A stretch of 64,000 nucleotides of DNA from a virus. The notes beneath the pieces are model-generated. The model had not been told where the DNA came from, searched no databases, and saw only the letters and a list, made by a program, of their open reading frames with translations. The stretch covers positions 1 through 64,000 of the IMG/VR virus record IMGVR_UViG_3300020463_000018; one strand, written 5' to 3'. The position numbers and the translations under genes were made by a program. Shown one piece after another: positions 1-9,000 of the stretch. Each line of letters opens with the position of its first letter. Positions within the stretch are counted from its first letter, which is position 1.

Positions 1-143
1 TTACCCTGAGGCGTAAGTATGAACGTTTCTACGGGTTCTTTGTCTATATTGTTTATGTTATTAGTGATTAAACCTTGCAAAAATTCTTTTAAATCTTTAC
101 CAATAATTTTAAATTCTACAGGATTTGTTGTGTCAACGAACAT
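1..143 (-). CDS. YgfZ/GcvT-like folate-binding protein, 3' end cut by window
   Basis: An ATG at 143 opens a frame that runs off the left edge (47 complete codons seen). The residues read FKIIGKDLKEFLQG, then LITNNI, then LTPQGK. These match the N-terminal signature of the YgfZ branch of the GcvT folate-binding family (FLQGQ-T-D and LTPQGK). YgfZ proteins use tetrahydrofolate and help maintain Fe-S enzymes, including the radical SAM enzyme MiaB. The start overlaps the upstream phosphoribosyltransferase stop by 11 nt, as in an operon. Only the first part of the protein is visible, so the call rests on one motif block. A GcvT-like protein of other function is possible. Confidence 0.5.
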   Translation of the reverse strand, partial: MFVDTTNPVEFKIIGKDLKEFLQGLITNNINNIDKEPVETFILTPQG

Positions 144-540
144 CTTTTATCTCCGGCATTGTAAACAATGCGTTGATATTTTCCATAGAAGGGATTGTCT
201 TTCTTGCAAATATACACCACTTGTACGCAAACATTGTATGCTTGTTTGTACAGAATTGTCTAAAACTTGTACCAGTTGTATAAACGTCATCGACAACTAA
301 CCAAGGGTGTTCGCCTTCTGTTACATAAGGTTCTAGAGCATATTGTAATGCTAGTCCACCTCGAGGTATACCAACAACTTTACTAAAAGGTTCTTTTTGG
401 TAATCCATTATCATGGTTGCTAATGCTGACCATTGTTCTGGCGATATAGCATCACATTCTATTTTCCATTTTAATGGCAAACCTGCGTGACTTATAAAGT
501 CACCAACTGAAAATAATTTTGCTTCTGTATGATAAGGCAT
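133..540 (-). CDS. Phosphoribosyltransferase-like protein
   Basis: 135 residues. The PRPP-binding loop VVDDVYTTGTS and an upstream pyrophosphate loop GIPRGGL are clear and in the right order for a type I phosphoribosyltransferase. The protein is shorter than orotate phosphoribosyltransferase (about 200 residues), as is common for phage versions, and the base acceptor cannot be told. A likely role is nucleotide salvage during infection. The start is the ATG at 540; a TTG one codon earlier lies inside the upstream gene. The ATG overlaps the stop of the 69-residue gene upstream by one base (TGATG). Confidence 0.75.
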   Translation of the reverse strand: MPYHTEAKLFSVGDFISHAGLPLKWKIECDAISPEQWSALATMIMDYQKEPFSKVVGIPRGGLALQYALEPYVTEGEHPWLVVDDVYTTGTSFRQFCTNKHTMFAYKWCIFARKTIPSMENINALFTMPEIKDVR

Positions 541-749
541 CAATCTATCCCCATATTACTTTTATATTCTTCAAACAATTCTGGATTTGGATCTGGTTTG
601 CCACCAGTTCCATCTACACCAAAGTTACAACTTGCTACGAACAACAAACCTGCAACACAGACGTATGAAAAATATTTTAAAAACTTTAAAAATAAACCAT
701 AGGCTTCGGTCGCTTGTTCTTGTGCAACTTTTCTGACATCATCAGACAT
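540..749 (-). CDS. Small single-span membrane protein or lipoprotein
   Basis: 69 residues. A charged N-terminal helix is followed by one hydrophobic segment at about residues 26-42, ending in FVASC. That could be a weak lipobox (VASC), although the segment starts late for a signal peptide. The hydrophilic tail is rich in Gly, Pro and Asp. It sits between gp46 and the phosphoribosyltransferase in the same minus-strand operon. No family is recognised and no function is proposed. Confidence 0.6.
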   Translation of the reverse strand: MSDDVRKVAQEQATEAYGLFLKFLKYFSYVCVAGLLFVASCNFGVDGTGGKPDPNPELFEEYKSNMGID

Positions 750-758
750 AATATTTCC

Positions 759-2537
759 TTATGTTGTTTCAATTAATTCATCTTCGTTTGAGAACGATGT
801 AAAGCCGTTTTCTTTTATAACATTAAGAACATTTGTTACACGACCATACAATTCATCTCTGTGTGATATCAAGAATATAGAACGATTTCTATCACGTTGC
901 ATTTTCTTCAATACTGCAAGTGATGATTCTACACCGTTTGTGTCCATACCACTATCAATAAGTTCATCGACAAATAGAACATTGATTGTACTGTAAAGTG
1001 ATTCAAATATATCACGGAAACTCCAACTTAGACCCAATATAAGTCTGTTACGTTCACCTCTTGATAAGTTATCAAAGTCTAGTTCACGACCTAGTTCTGT
1101 AATTTCTACAGTTAAGTCACTCATAAATCTAACTTCATGAGGCAACCCAAGTTTATCAAGATAAAATTCTAAACGTGAATTTAGATATGATAAGTTCTGG
1201 TCAATAATCTTTTTACGAATAAATGAGTCTTTGTTTGTTAACAGTTTCATCAAGAAGTCTTGATGTTCACGATAAGAGTTTAGAGCATTCATTTTAGAAT
1301 AGTCTAGTTCTTCAAGTGAACTTTCACGCATTTCTTTTATTTGTTCAGTATAAGGATCTTCTTGTTTCTTTTTAGTTTCGATTTGTTCTTTTAGTACACT
1401 AACTGAGTTTTGATGTTCGTAAGCATCGTTTAGATTATCATAGAATACTGTAGGCTTATCGCCTAGTTCACCTACTTCATCGATTACTTTTGTATGTGTA
1501 TCTAACTTGTCGTAGTTTCCCATTAAGTGTGATTTTGTTTCACCTAATAGTTCTTCTTTTTCTTTTAAGATTTCTTCTTGTTTGCTATCGTGTACTTCTT
1601 GTCCACAAGCAAAACATTTGTGGTCTTTAATTTTTTCAATATCACTTATAACTCTTGTTTCTAAATCAGAAAACTTTTTGTTATCGGTTGAGATACTATC
1701 AACCCAACGTTGTGCTTCTTCTAGTTTAGATTTCTTTTCTGTGTATTCGTTTAGAGTTTGATGATTAGCAATCTCTTGTTTGATATCAACATGAGATAAA
1801 GCATCTAGGGCTTTTTCTAATTCTTGTAATTCTGTATCGTGTTTGTCTTTCCAGATACGTTGTCTACGTTCTATGTCTGTAATGTTTTTAAGAATACGTG
1901 AATTAGCATCTTCGATTGATTTTAGATTGTATTCTTCTTCTTTTATTTCGTCTTTTGTTTCTTTGATTACTTCTTTAAGTGCCTCTGCTTTACGAGACAA
2001 TTCAGTAATACCTAATAATTCTTCGATTAGTTCACGTTGGTCGTTTGCTCTCATACTCAAGAAAGGATCAGTGTATGTGTTTAACGCAACTACGTGTTTG
2101 AACATTGAATGAGAAATACCAATAATCGAATCAACTTCGACTTGCGTTTGTCTCATTTCACCTTGTGCTACATCGTCTGCACCATCATTTAAATCGATAC
2201 CGTCTCTAATGAAACGAAATACGTTTGGTCTACGACCACGTTCAATTCTGTATTGACTTCCGTTGTATTCAAAGTCAATCGTAACAAGCATGTTTTTAGC
2301 ATTTGTCTTGTTAATTAAATTATCTTTTCTGATATTTGTAAGTGCGTTGCCATATATACCATAGGACAAAGCATTGATAAGAGTAGTTTTGCCTGTACCA
2401 TTACGAGAACCGTCACCACCCAAGTCTAAGTTGTTACCAAGAACAAGAGTCAAATTATCCCGTGCAAGGTCAACGGCCTGTGTGACGTTCCCTACACTCA
2501 TAAAGTTTCGGATCGTAATATTTTTAATTTTTAGCAA
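759..2537 (-). CDS. 46: Recombination endonuclease subunit gp46 (SbcC/Rad50-like)
   Basis: 592 residues, close to T4 gp46 (560). The Walker A loop (SRNGTGKTT) lies near residue 44-52 and is followed by a long coiled-coil region. A zinc-hook CFACG lies near residue 307, the ABC signature LSRGERNR near 489, and Walker B VLFVDE near 520. With gp47 it forms the SMC-like nuclease that resects ends for recombination-dependent replication. The start is a TTG preceded at good distance by AGAGAGG; the nearby ATG would stop after three codons. The N-terminus (LKIKNITIRNFMSVGN) fits the family. It is separated from gp47 by a dehydrogenase gene, unlike the direct neighbours in T4. Confidence 0.93.
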   Translation of the reverse strand: MLKIKNITIRNFMSVGNVTQAVDLARDNLTLVLGNNLDLGGDGSRNGTGKTTLINALSYGIYGNALTNIRKDNLINKTNAKNMLVTIDFEYNGSQYRIERGRRPNVFRFIRDGIDLNDGADDVAQGEMRQTQVEVDSIIGISHSMFKHVVALNTYTDPFLSMRANDQRELIEELLGITELSRKAEALKEVIKETKDEIKEEEYNLKSIEDANSRILKNITDIERRQRIWKDKHDTELQELEKALDALSHVDIKQEIANHQTLNEYTEKKSKLEEAQRWVDSISTDNKKFSDLETRVISDIEKIKDHKCFACGQEVHDSKQEEILKEKEELLGETKSHLMGNYDKLDTHTKVIDEVGELGDKPTVFYDNLNDAYEHQNSVSVLKEQIETKKKQEDPYTEQIKEMRESSLEELDYSKMNALNSYREHQDFLMKLLTNKDSFIRKKIIDQNLSYLNSRLEFYLDKLGLPHEVRFMSDLTVEITELGRELDFDNLSRGERNRLILGLSWSFRDIFESLYSTINVLFVDELIDSGMDTNGVESSLAVLKKMQRDRNRSIFLISHRDELYGRVTNVLNVIKENGFTSFSNEDELIETT

Positions 2538-2541
2538 ATCA

Positions 2542-3144
2542 TTACCTCTCTCTTGCGAACTTGCCTGTTTGAACTGGATCTAAACTGATTTCATTTATAT
2601 TAACATATTCTGGTTGTTGAAGCAACCATAAAACTATGTCTGCAATGTATTCTGTATCGATAAGTTTTCTTTCTGGATGTTTTTTCATAACACTAGGAGT
2701 AGTTAAACTACCAGGTGATATCAGTGTTGATTTGATATTAGAACCGCCTTGTGTCATGTAAGTTAAATCACGATTGTAATGTTTTAGTGCTTTCTTTTCT
2801 GTAGGATATCTCCATGTTCTGCCTTTTACACCAGTATCCGCAGTTGAACCAATATTAATAATGTGTGCAGACTTTTTTCTTTCTACACATTTAGAATAAA
2901 CTTGTTCAGCTATCATTACTTGATGAAATTTCCATAATGCAGAATTGTTAATGAATATATCAAAACCTTCATTGACAAAGTATTCAGCTAGTCTTTCTTG
3001 TTCTTCGTTTCTATCTAAAGACCAATCGTTGGTACGACTAGCAGTGCGATAACTAATATTATCCACACTATCAAAAAGATTGCATATCGCTTTGCAAAGC
3101 CCATAGTACTTGTTTCCTGTGATTAATACATATAAATCTTTCAT
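2542..3144 (-). CDS. Short-chain dehydrogenase/reductase-like protein
   Basis: 200 residues with a Rossmann start (VLITGNKYYGL, a TGxxxG type), an NNSA stretch in place of NNAG, a strand ending IINIGS (possible catalytic Ser), and YPTEK giving the YxxxK pair. After it comes SPGSLTTP, matching the SDR PG motif. The overall order is that of a classical SDR, although the protein is shorter than the usual 250. Substrate unknown. It lies between gp47 and gp46 with a 1-nt overlap (TAATG) upstream and 4 nt downstream, so it is translated with the recombination genes. Confidence 0.7.
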   Translation of the reverse strand: MKDLYVLITGNKYYGLCKAICNLFDSVDNISYRTASRTNDWSLDRNEEQERLAEYFVNEGFDIFINNSALWKFHQVMIAEQVYSKCVERKKSAHIINIGSTADTGVKGRTWRYPTEKKALKHYNRDLTYMTQGGSNIKSTLISPGSLTTPSVMKKHPERKLIDTEYIADIVLWLLQQPEYVNINEISLDPVQTGKFARER

Positions 3145-4160
3145 TACAAATTCTGATACAATTCTACTAAAATCTTTCTATTGAAACTTCCACCTTCATC
3201 GATAGAATTTAATTGTGAAATTACGATTTCATCAATCGTTTCAAAATGAAGTTCAGCACCTGTATCGTCTTCATGTTGTGTGTTTTTCATTGGTTGTAAT
3301 GATATATCTCTTAAGTCATATGCCTCAACAAAAGTATCTTTGATGAAGTTTGCTTCTTCGTAAGATATATCAATATCAAGTGTAATTCTTGCCGTTGTTT
3401 TTGGTAATAGATACTCAGCAGTATTTTCAAGCAAAGCAGACAACGTGATATTTTTATATTTAGGAGCATTAGGCCATGCAAAAAACTCAGGCTCTTTGTC
3501 CCATTCCAGGAACATCCAACCTCTTTCGTCATCTCCTGCATCGGAGAAGTTATGTGGGAATGCATTGCCCGTATATATCACGTTGCCCTTAATTTGCCGG
3601 TGATGAAAATGCCCTGAAAAAACGAACTCTTGGTTCGTAAACATCTCACTTTTTAAACCACCATGGTCAGGCATTTCGACCATTGCGTTTAATTTGAACG
3701 TGGGAAGTTCAAAGTGTCCGAACATATATTTACTTTTTATCTTCGGAATTTTTTTCCATTCATCACCAACTAACCAACTGACAAATGTACAATCACCTTC
3801 AGTGTGTACACTGTCTATCAGGATTATGTTGGGTAACTCTTTAACAAACTCTACTGAATTTACATCACGTGTTTCACGATAAAATAAATCATGATTACCT
3901 AGAATAAAATAAACTTTTTCGAAAGCATTGTTTAGTTTACGTAACCCATCTAGTGAATATTTCATTGTTGAAATATTAAGACTAGCACGATTATGATGCC
4001 AGTCTCCACCGAATACACAAGTTTCGCAACCTTTAGCTTTGGCTTCTTCTATAAACCAATCGATAAATTCATCACAATCTTCATTGTGTTGTCTTGCGTT
4101 GTTACGCATTCCATAATGTATGTCAGTAAACCAAGCGGCTTTCTTAAAAAGATTAGTCAT
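3144..4160 (-). CDS. 47: Recombination endonuclease subunit gp47 (SbcD/Mre11-like)
   Basis: 338 residues from the chosen start, matching T4 gp47 (339). Calcineurin-type phosphoesterase motifs are visible: FTDIHYG, GGDWHHNR, LGNHD, and FSGHFHHRQ near the middle, which bind two metals. It is the nuclease partner of gp46. A longer frame begins upstream but would lie inside the sigma-factor gene. The ATG at 4160 overlaps that gene by only 8 nt and gives the expected MTNLFKKAAWFTDIHYG N-terminus. Confidence 0.93.
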   Translation of the reverse strand: MTNLFKKAAWFTDIHYGMRNNARQHNEDCDEFIDWFIEEAKAKGCETCVFGGDWHHNRASLNISTMKYSLDGLRKLNNAFEKVYFILGNHDLFYRETRDVNSVEFVKELPNIILIDSVHTEGDCTFVSWLVGDEWKKIPKIKSKYMFGHFELPTFKLNAMVEMPDHGGLKSEMFTNQEFVFSGHFHHRQIKGNVIYTGNAFPHNFSDAGDDERGWMFLEWDKEPEFFAWPNAPKYKNITLSALLENTAEYLLPKTTARITLDIDISYEEANFIKDTFVEAYDLRDISLQPMKNTQHEDDTGAELHFETIDEIVISQLNSIDEGGSFNRKILVELYQNL

Positions 4161-5025
4161 TATCGGCGTATATCTCTTTGATTGTCTCTGTAGGAATTTG
4201 GTCATCAGTAATACGTGTTTTGATTACTTTCTGCCAACGTTCCTGCGATTTCATTTCATGTTCTAACTGTCTAGTCCAACTTGGCATTTGTCCTGACTTT
4301 TCTAATAAGTCATCACGAATACCTTGATTTTTCTTTTCAGTGTTAAGAACACGTGTAAATGAATTGTTAACTGCCGCGGTGTAATATGCAAATGGGTTAT
4401 CACTTTTAGCTTCGTTGAACTGTAGTCCAATTTGTGTAAGTTGTAAAAGTGCTTGTCCCCTCATTTCGTCAATATATGTATATCCACGCCAGTTACTTCT
4501 CTGAGAATAACGCTCTACTAATTTAATGTACATGTTGGCAAGTTTTGCAGTAATCTTACCACCCTGTAAATCAAATTCTTTGTTTTTATTATGATGTGAA
4601 ATTCCAACTTCTTTGAATTTTCTTCCGTCTAGAACATAATGTTTGAAAGGCGGAAAGTTTAGTTTTACTTTATGGTCAGCTATGGTCTTTGGATTGTTTT
4701 TTCTTCCTGGCTCATCAGGAACATGTTCAAAAGTCATAACTCTAAAAACTAAATCGTTCTTATCTATTGTGTCTAAATCGACTAAAAAATCTGATTGTCT
4801 TTTCTTTTTGTCTTCGTTAAGTTCCCAGGCTTCTTTCTGCATTCTATCTGCCCGGTTTTGTTTTGCTTGGTCTATAGATTCACGAATTTCTTTAACATCA
4901 TTGACAATTATATCATATTGATGATGCTTATCTCTATCTTCAAACCAGCTATAATTAGCTTTAGAAGTGTGAATCTGCCTCAGCATGTCTTTATTATTTA
5001 AATAATTTTGACCTCTACGTGCCAT
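4153..5025 (-). CDS. 55: Late-transcription sigma factor gp55
   Basis: 290 residues, longer than T4 gp55 (185). The core region RSNWRGYTYIDEMRGQAL, NPFAYYTAAVNNSFTRVL and NTEKK matches the gp55 sigma-2-like region that recognises the late promoter. The N-terminal 130 residues are rich in charged residues and are an extension relative to T4. The start is the ATG at 5025, preceded by TAGGAGCAAAACC, a strong ribosome site; a start nine codons earlier has none. It is transcribed from the sigma70-like promoter at 5051-5080 and should switch on the [N]ATAAATA promoters found before the structural operons in this window. Confidence 0.88.
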   Translation of the reverse strand: MARRGQNYLNNKDMLRQIHTSKANYSWFEDRDKHHQYDIIVNDVKEIRESIDQAKQNRADRMQKEAWELNEDKKKRQSDFLVDLDTIDKNDLVFRVMTFEHVPDEPGRKNNPKTIADHKVKLNFPPFKHYVLDGRKFKEVGISHHNKNKEFDLQGGKITAKLANMYIKLVERYSQRSNWRGYTYIDEMRGQALLQLTQIGLQFNEAKSDNPFAYYTAAVNNSFTRVLNTEKKNQGIRDDLLEKSGQMPSWTRQLEHEMKSQERWQKVIKTRITDDQIPTETIKEIYADND

Positions 5026-5050
5026 GGTTTTGCTCCTATTTAATATTATC

Positions 5051-5080
5051 ATTATACACTAAATTTTAACCGGTTGTCAA
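5051..5080 (-). promoter_or_regulatory. Sigma70-type promoter for gp55-gp47-SDR-gp46 operon
   Basis: Read on the minus strand: TTGACA at 5080-5075, an 18-base spacer, then TATAAT at 5056-5051, about 25 nt before the gp55 ATG. Both boxes are perfect consensus. The perfect palindrome AACCGGTT (5068-5075) overlaps the edge of the -35 box and could be an operator. A host-type promoter fits early/middle expression of the late sigma factor. Confidence 0.75.
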
Positions 5081-5099
5081 GCTAAATATTTACTTTTTT

Positions 5100-5129
5100 A
5101 AACTACGAACTTTATATAACGATAAATAC
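5100..5129 (+). promoter_or_regulatory. Late promoter with conserved upstream box
   Basis: GATAAATA at 5121-5128 is a T4-type late promoter core (consensus TATAAATA, NATAAATA in marine relatives), 20 nt before the gp48-like ATG. Five bases upstream lies CGAACTTTAT (5106-5115). The same box with the same 5-base spacer precedes GATAAATA at 16886, so the unit is repeated. Confidence 0.75.
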
Positions 5130-5148
5130 ACAAAAGAAGGAGAATTTA

Positions 5149-5718
5149 ATGAACTTATATGAACGTATGCAACCAGTCTATATCACAGATCCAAGTGGCA
5201 GACTAGGAGCATCTGGATTAGGAACAATACAATTTCCATATACACCAACTCTTAGTGTTATCACACAAACTGGATATAGTTCATATGATTTGACACACTC
5301 AAATTTCCAACAAAGAGCATTTGAAATGGCGTCAAATACAGAATTTAATATGGCGGCACCTATAATAGTTCGTAGTGAAGAAGAGGCTCAAAGTGTATTG
5401 CAAATGGGTCAGTTTATTAGAGGTGCATTAAAAATGAATTTCGGTTGGCGAGATGAAGATGCGGGTCTACCCCCTCCTGTACTAAGACTTTTTGCACATG
5501 GTATATATGAAAATGTACCAATACTTGTAAGAGACTTTACATGGAACTTAGACCAAGACATAGATTACATCAAATTAGCAGATGGTAAAACTAGAGTTCC
5601 TGTACAACAAACATTCGTTCTATCACTAACTACAACATATTCTCCAAAAAACGTAAGAGATAATTTTACAATGAATGATTTCTTAAGTGGTAAACTAAAA
5701 AGTAAGGGGTACATCTAA
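5149..5718 (+). CDS. 48: Baseplate tail tube cap/initiator protein (gp48-like)
   Basis: 189 residues, shorter than T4 gp48 (364) and gp54 (320). The sequence contains IQFPYTPTLSVITQTGY, GLPPPVLRLFAHG, YENVPILVRDFTWNLDQDIDYI, and VPVQQTFVLSLTTTYSP. These resemble the C-terminal half of gp48/gp54-type proteins that cap the baseplate hub and start the tail tube. It is first in the late operon, with ribosome site AAGGAG well placed, and is followed by gp53 with a TAATG overlap. gp54 is the alternative assignment. Confidence 0.6.
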   Translation: MNLYERMQPVYITDPSGRLGASGLGTIQFPYTPTLSVITQTGYSSYDLTHSNFQQRAFEMASNTEFNMAAPIIVRSEEEAQSVLQMGQFIRGALKMNFGWRDEDAGLPPPVLRLFAHGIYENVPILVRDFTWNLDQDIDYIKLADGKTRVPVQQTFVLSLTTTYSPKNVRDNFTMNDFLSGKLKSKGYI

Positions 5719-6011
5719 TGCCTTATGATCCTACATCTCCTTGGAAGAAGACTCCAGTGATTCAAGATAAAGTCTTGGACATAATGAACGATACATTTCT
5801 AGATGTTAGTCCTCTAGATGAAATTTATATTATTCCACAAGAATATAATCAGAGACCTGATTTAGCTAGTTACAAATTGTATAGCACTTCAAAGTATTGG
5901 TGGATTTTTGCAAAGAGAAACCCTGACATAATAGAAGACCCTATTAGAGACTTTACGGCAGGAACAAAAATAGCAATTCCTAGCAAAAATCAAATCGATA
6001 ACATGAAGTAA
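5718..6011 (+). CDS. 53: Baseplate wedge protein gp53
   Basis: 97 residues, about half of T4 gp53 (196). The segment YNQRPDLASYKLYSTSKYWW, then FAKRNPDIIEDPIRDFTAGT and IAIPS, is the typical gp53 LysM-like region. gp53 joins wedges to the hub during baseplate assembly. It overlaps the preceding stop by one base and lies between other baseplate genes, which supports the call. Confidence 0.8.
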   Translation: MPYDPTSPWKKTPVIQDKVLDIMNDTFLDVSPLDEIYIIPQEYNQRPDLASYKLYSTSKYWWIFAKRNPDIIEDPIRDFTAGTKIAIPSKNQIDNMK

Positions 6012-6016
6012 AAACA

Positions 6017-9000
6017 ATGGCTGTAAGAAGTGTAAGAAATAATAATCCAGGAAACATACGAACAAACTCTACCAAATGGAAGGGTAAGACAGGTGACGAT
6101 GGTTCATTTGTTACGTTTGATACACCTGAAAAAGGTGTTAGAGCAATGGCAAAGACTCTGGAAACTTATCAGAACAAACACGGATTAACAACCACTGCCC
6201 AAATCATTAATCGTTACGCACCAACAAGTGAAAATAATACACAAGCATACATAAATGCAGTTGCCAAATCTGCAGGAGTAGATCCGAATCAAGAAATAGA
6301 TTTAAGTGCAAATCCTGCCTTACATAAAAAATTTATTGCCGCAATGATAAAACACGAAGGTGGAGCCGAAGCCGCTGAATATTTTAGTAAAGGCAATATC
6401 ATAGACAATGGTATTAAAATGGCAGTTGATGAAGATTTCGATAATAAAGAATCACCATTAGATGATACTGAGGCAAACAACGCAATGCTAGAAGCCCAAC
6501 GAGAACAAGAGGCTGAAGGTATAGACAAAGTTGATGAAACTACAGAAGACCAACTAGATCCAGCAGAAAGTAAAAGACAGATTTTAAATAGTGCATCAAG
6601 TCTTGCAGAACTCATTGAAAGGATGGAAAAGAAAAATCTATTCTGGGATAATGAATTAGATAAATTTCAACAATTTACTTACAATTTAGAATTGTTTGTT
6701 GTCAATCAACAAGAAGCCGCAAAATTTCTAGCATATGAAAATATACCAACATTACTGAACGATGTTGTAAATGATGCATGGCCTACTGACCAAATTGAAA
6801 AAATAACTATTGCAAAAACTGGTGTGACTACAGAATTAAACATAACAGATTTAAATGTTCAGTCAACAGGTTACGGAAACGTCAACACTTCAAGAATGGC
6901 AGGAACTGCCATTACATTAGATTTTAATATAACTCAAGTTGGTGGTACATCATTGCCTGATATGTTAAACAATACTGCATTACTATGTGGTTATCCTAAT
7001 ACTGCGTCCGCAGTGTATTTTATGAAAATAAAATTTTTAGGATATGACGATAACGACACAGTAACTAGAAATTTTCCAGCAACTAAAGTGTTGCCTTTTA
7101 GACTTAGAAGTTATAGAAATTTACAAACTACTACAGATGCTAGAGGAACAACAACAAGATTAGAAGGTACTATCATTGCAGATACAGTTATTACTGATAC
7201 GAGTGTAGGACAAGTTGACTACAATTTTGAATTTGATATTAAAGACACACTAGGCGAAACACTTGATAGTTTCTTTGAGGCTCTTAATACGTCAGTAAAA
7301 GACAAAGCTATCATAAGTGATCCTAACTTTATCAATGAATACAAATTTGAATTATCAGATGAATTTAAAGAAAAGTTTGGTCAAGCAGAAATGAAAGATC
7401 CAAATAATCCTAATATGGCATCTGGTAATAATAAAACTGACAAAAAGAAATCAATAAAATTAGGAATGCAAACAGGTGTAATAACTCCTGGTGTATCAAT
7501 TTACAATGCGATAGAAAGCATAATAATGAATGCAAAACAAGTCAGAGAAGAACTTCTTGAATCAAAAGATAAAGAAACAGACTTGTTTAACATAAAACCT
7601 CACGGAGAACCAAAACTAAAAGGTTATAATGTTCTTAGTGCATCGTACTGTTACAATATAACATATTTTATTAATCTACACAAAGTTATATTACCAAAAA
7701 ATCAAATTGATAATGCTAATTTGATTTCTAAAACTGCAGGCCTATTAAGAAACATTTTCTTATCTGGTCGTTGTCATAAAAGATATTACTATACATACAC
7801 AGGTAAGAATGACCAGATAATAGATTTTAATGTTCAACTTACAGAACAGTTACAAAAGTCATACTCACAACCTGGCGATGCATATATGGCAAATGTATTC
7901 TTAGACCAAATAGGTGACTATAGAAAAGAAATTGATGAAAAGGCGTTACAAAAATTAACTGAACTTGAAGCAGAGGCAAAAGTACTACAACAAGAATTTG
8001 ATAAAGAAGAACAAGAAGCCGAACAATTAATTAAAGACTTCAAGCAGATGAATACGAAACTTAAAAACGAATTCATGGATAGATTAGTTAATCAGTACGG
8101 TGTTGGCTTTGGTAAACTTGGCAGACTTGATGCTTCCTATATTAGAAAAGCAGATATAAATCAGATAGGAAGTATTCTTCAAACAGATGCAGAATCAGGA
8201 AATGCTAAGGCTGTAGAGGCATATGAAATATTCAATGATATTCTAAAAGGCGAAACAAGAAAAAACTTTAATAAATTAAACAATCAAGTTAGAGATGCTA
8301 AATTAGAATCAAATGCGGCCTTAAAAAAGTTAGAAGAAAATCAAAGAGAAAATGATAATGTTACTAGAGAGGCTTTAGGTCATTTATTATCTAACAAAGC
8401 ACTAGAGGCAACTTCTGCTATACAAGAAAGTTGGCAAGGACTAGGTCTGTCTGATACTAACGGAGATCCAGGAATTGTTCTAACTGAGGAACTAGACAGA
8501 GAGATTGTAGCAAAATTAAGTTTACAACAATTTAGTGCATTGATGAAAACACTTGTAGAAAATCCAATTAACTTTGCAAGAATAACAAAACCTTTATTAG
8601 CTAACCCAACAAAATTAAATGTAGTCAAACATCCTAATCAAGAAGAAGTAGAATTAGCACAAGAAAAATATTACGAAGGTAAAGCAGGAAACCTAAGTAT
8701 GATAAGAGCAACGATGACAATTAAAGGAGATCCTTTTTGGATTGAAACAATGTTACCAGTTGAAGTTGAAAAGGGAAATTTTGGGACAAAGAATTCAAAT
8801 GAAGATTACAAAATGCATTCTACACAATTTAATGGATATAACTATTGTGCAATTATTGTTGACAAAGCAGAAGGAAACTTCTTAAATGATGCAGATAGAA
8901 TTGGTCAAGATGCGGCAAACTCAGATGGAATAAAAAAGACTAGATTAGAAACTATGATATACATGGTCAATTCAATTACTAGTAGCTTTTCTGGAGGACA

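Noticed and set aside
19-300. 93-codon plus-strand open frame at the left end
   Set aside because: Opposite to the YgfZ-like and phosphoribosyltransferase genes, whose motifs are clear; the plus frame is Cys-rich by chance.
5068-5075. Palindrome AACCGGTT as a separate operator
   Set aside because: Eight bases are easily found by chance; noted within the gp55 promoter entry only.
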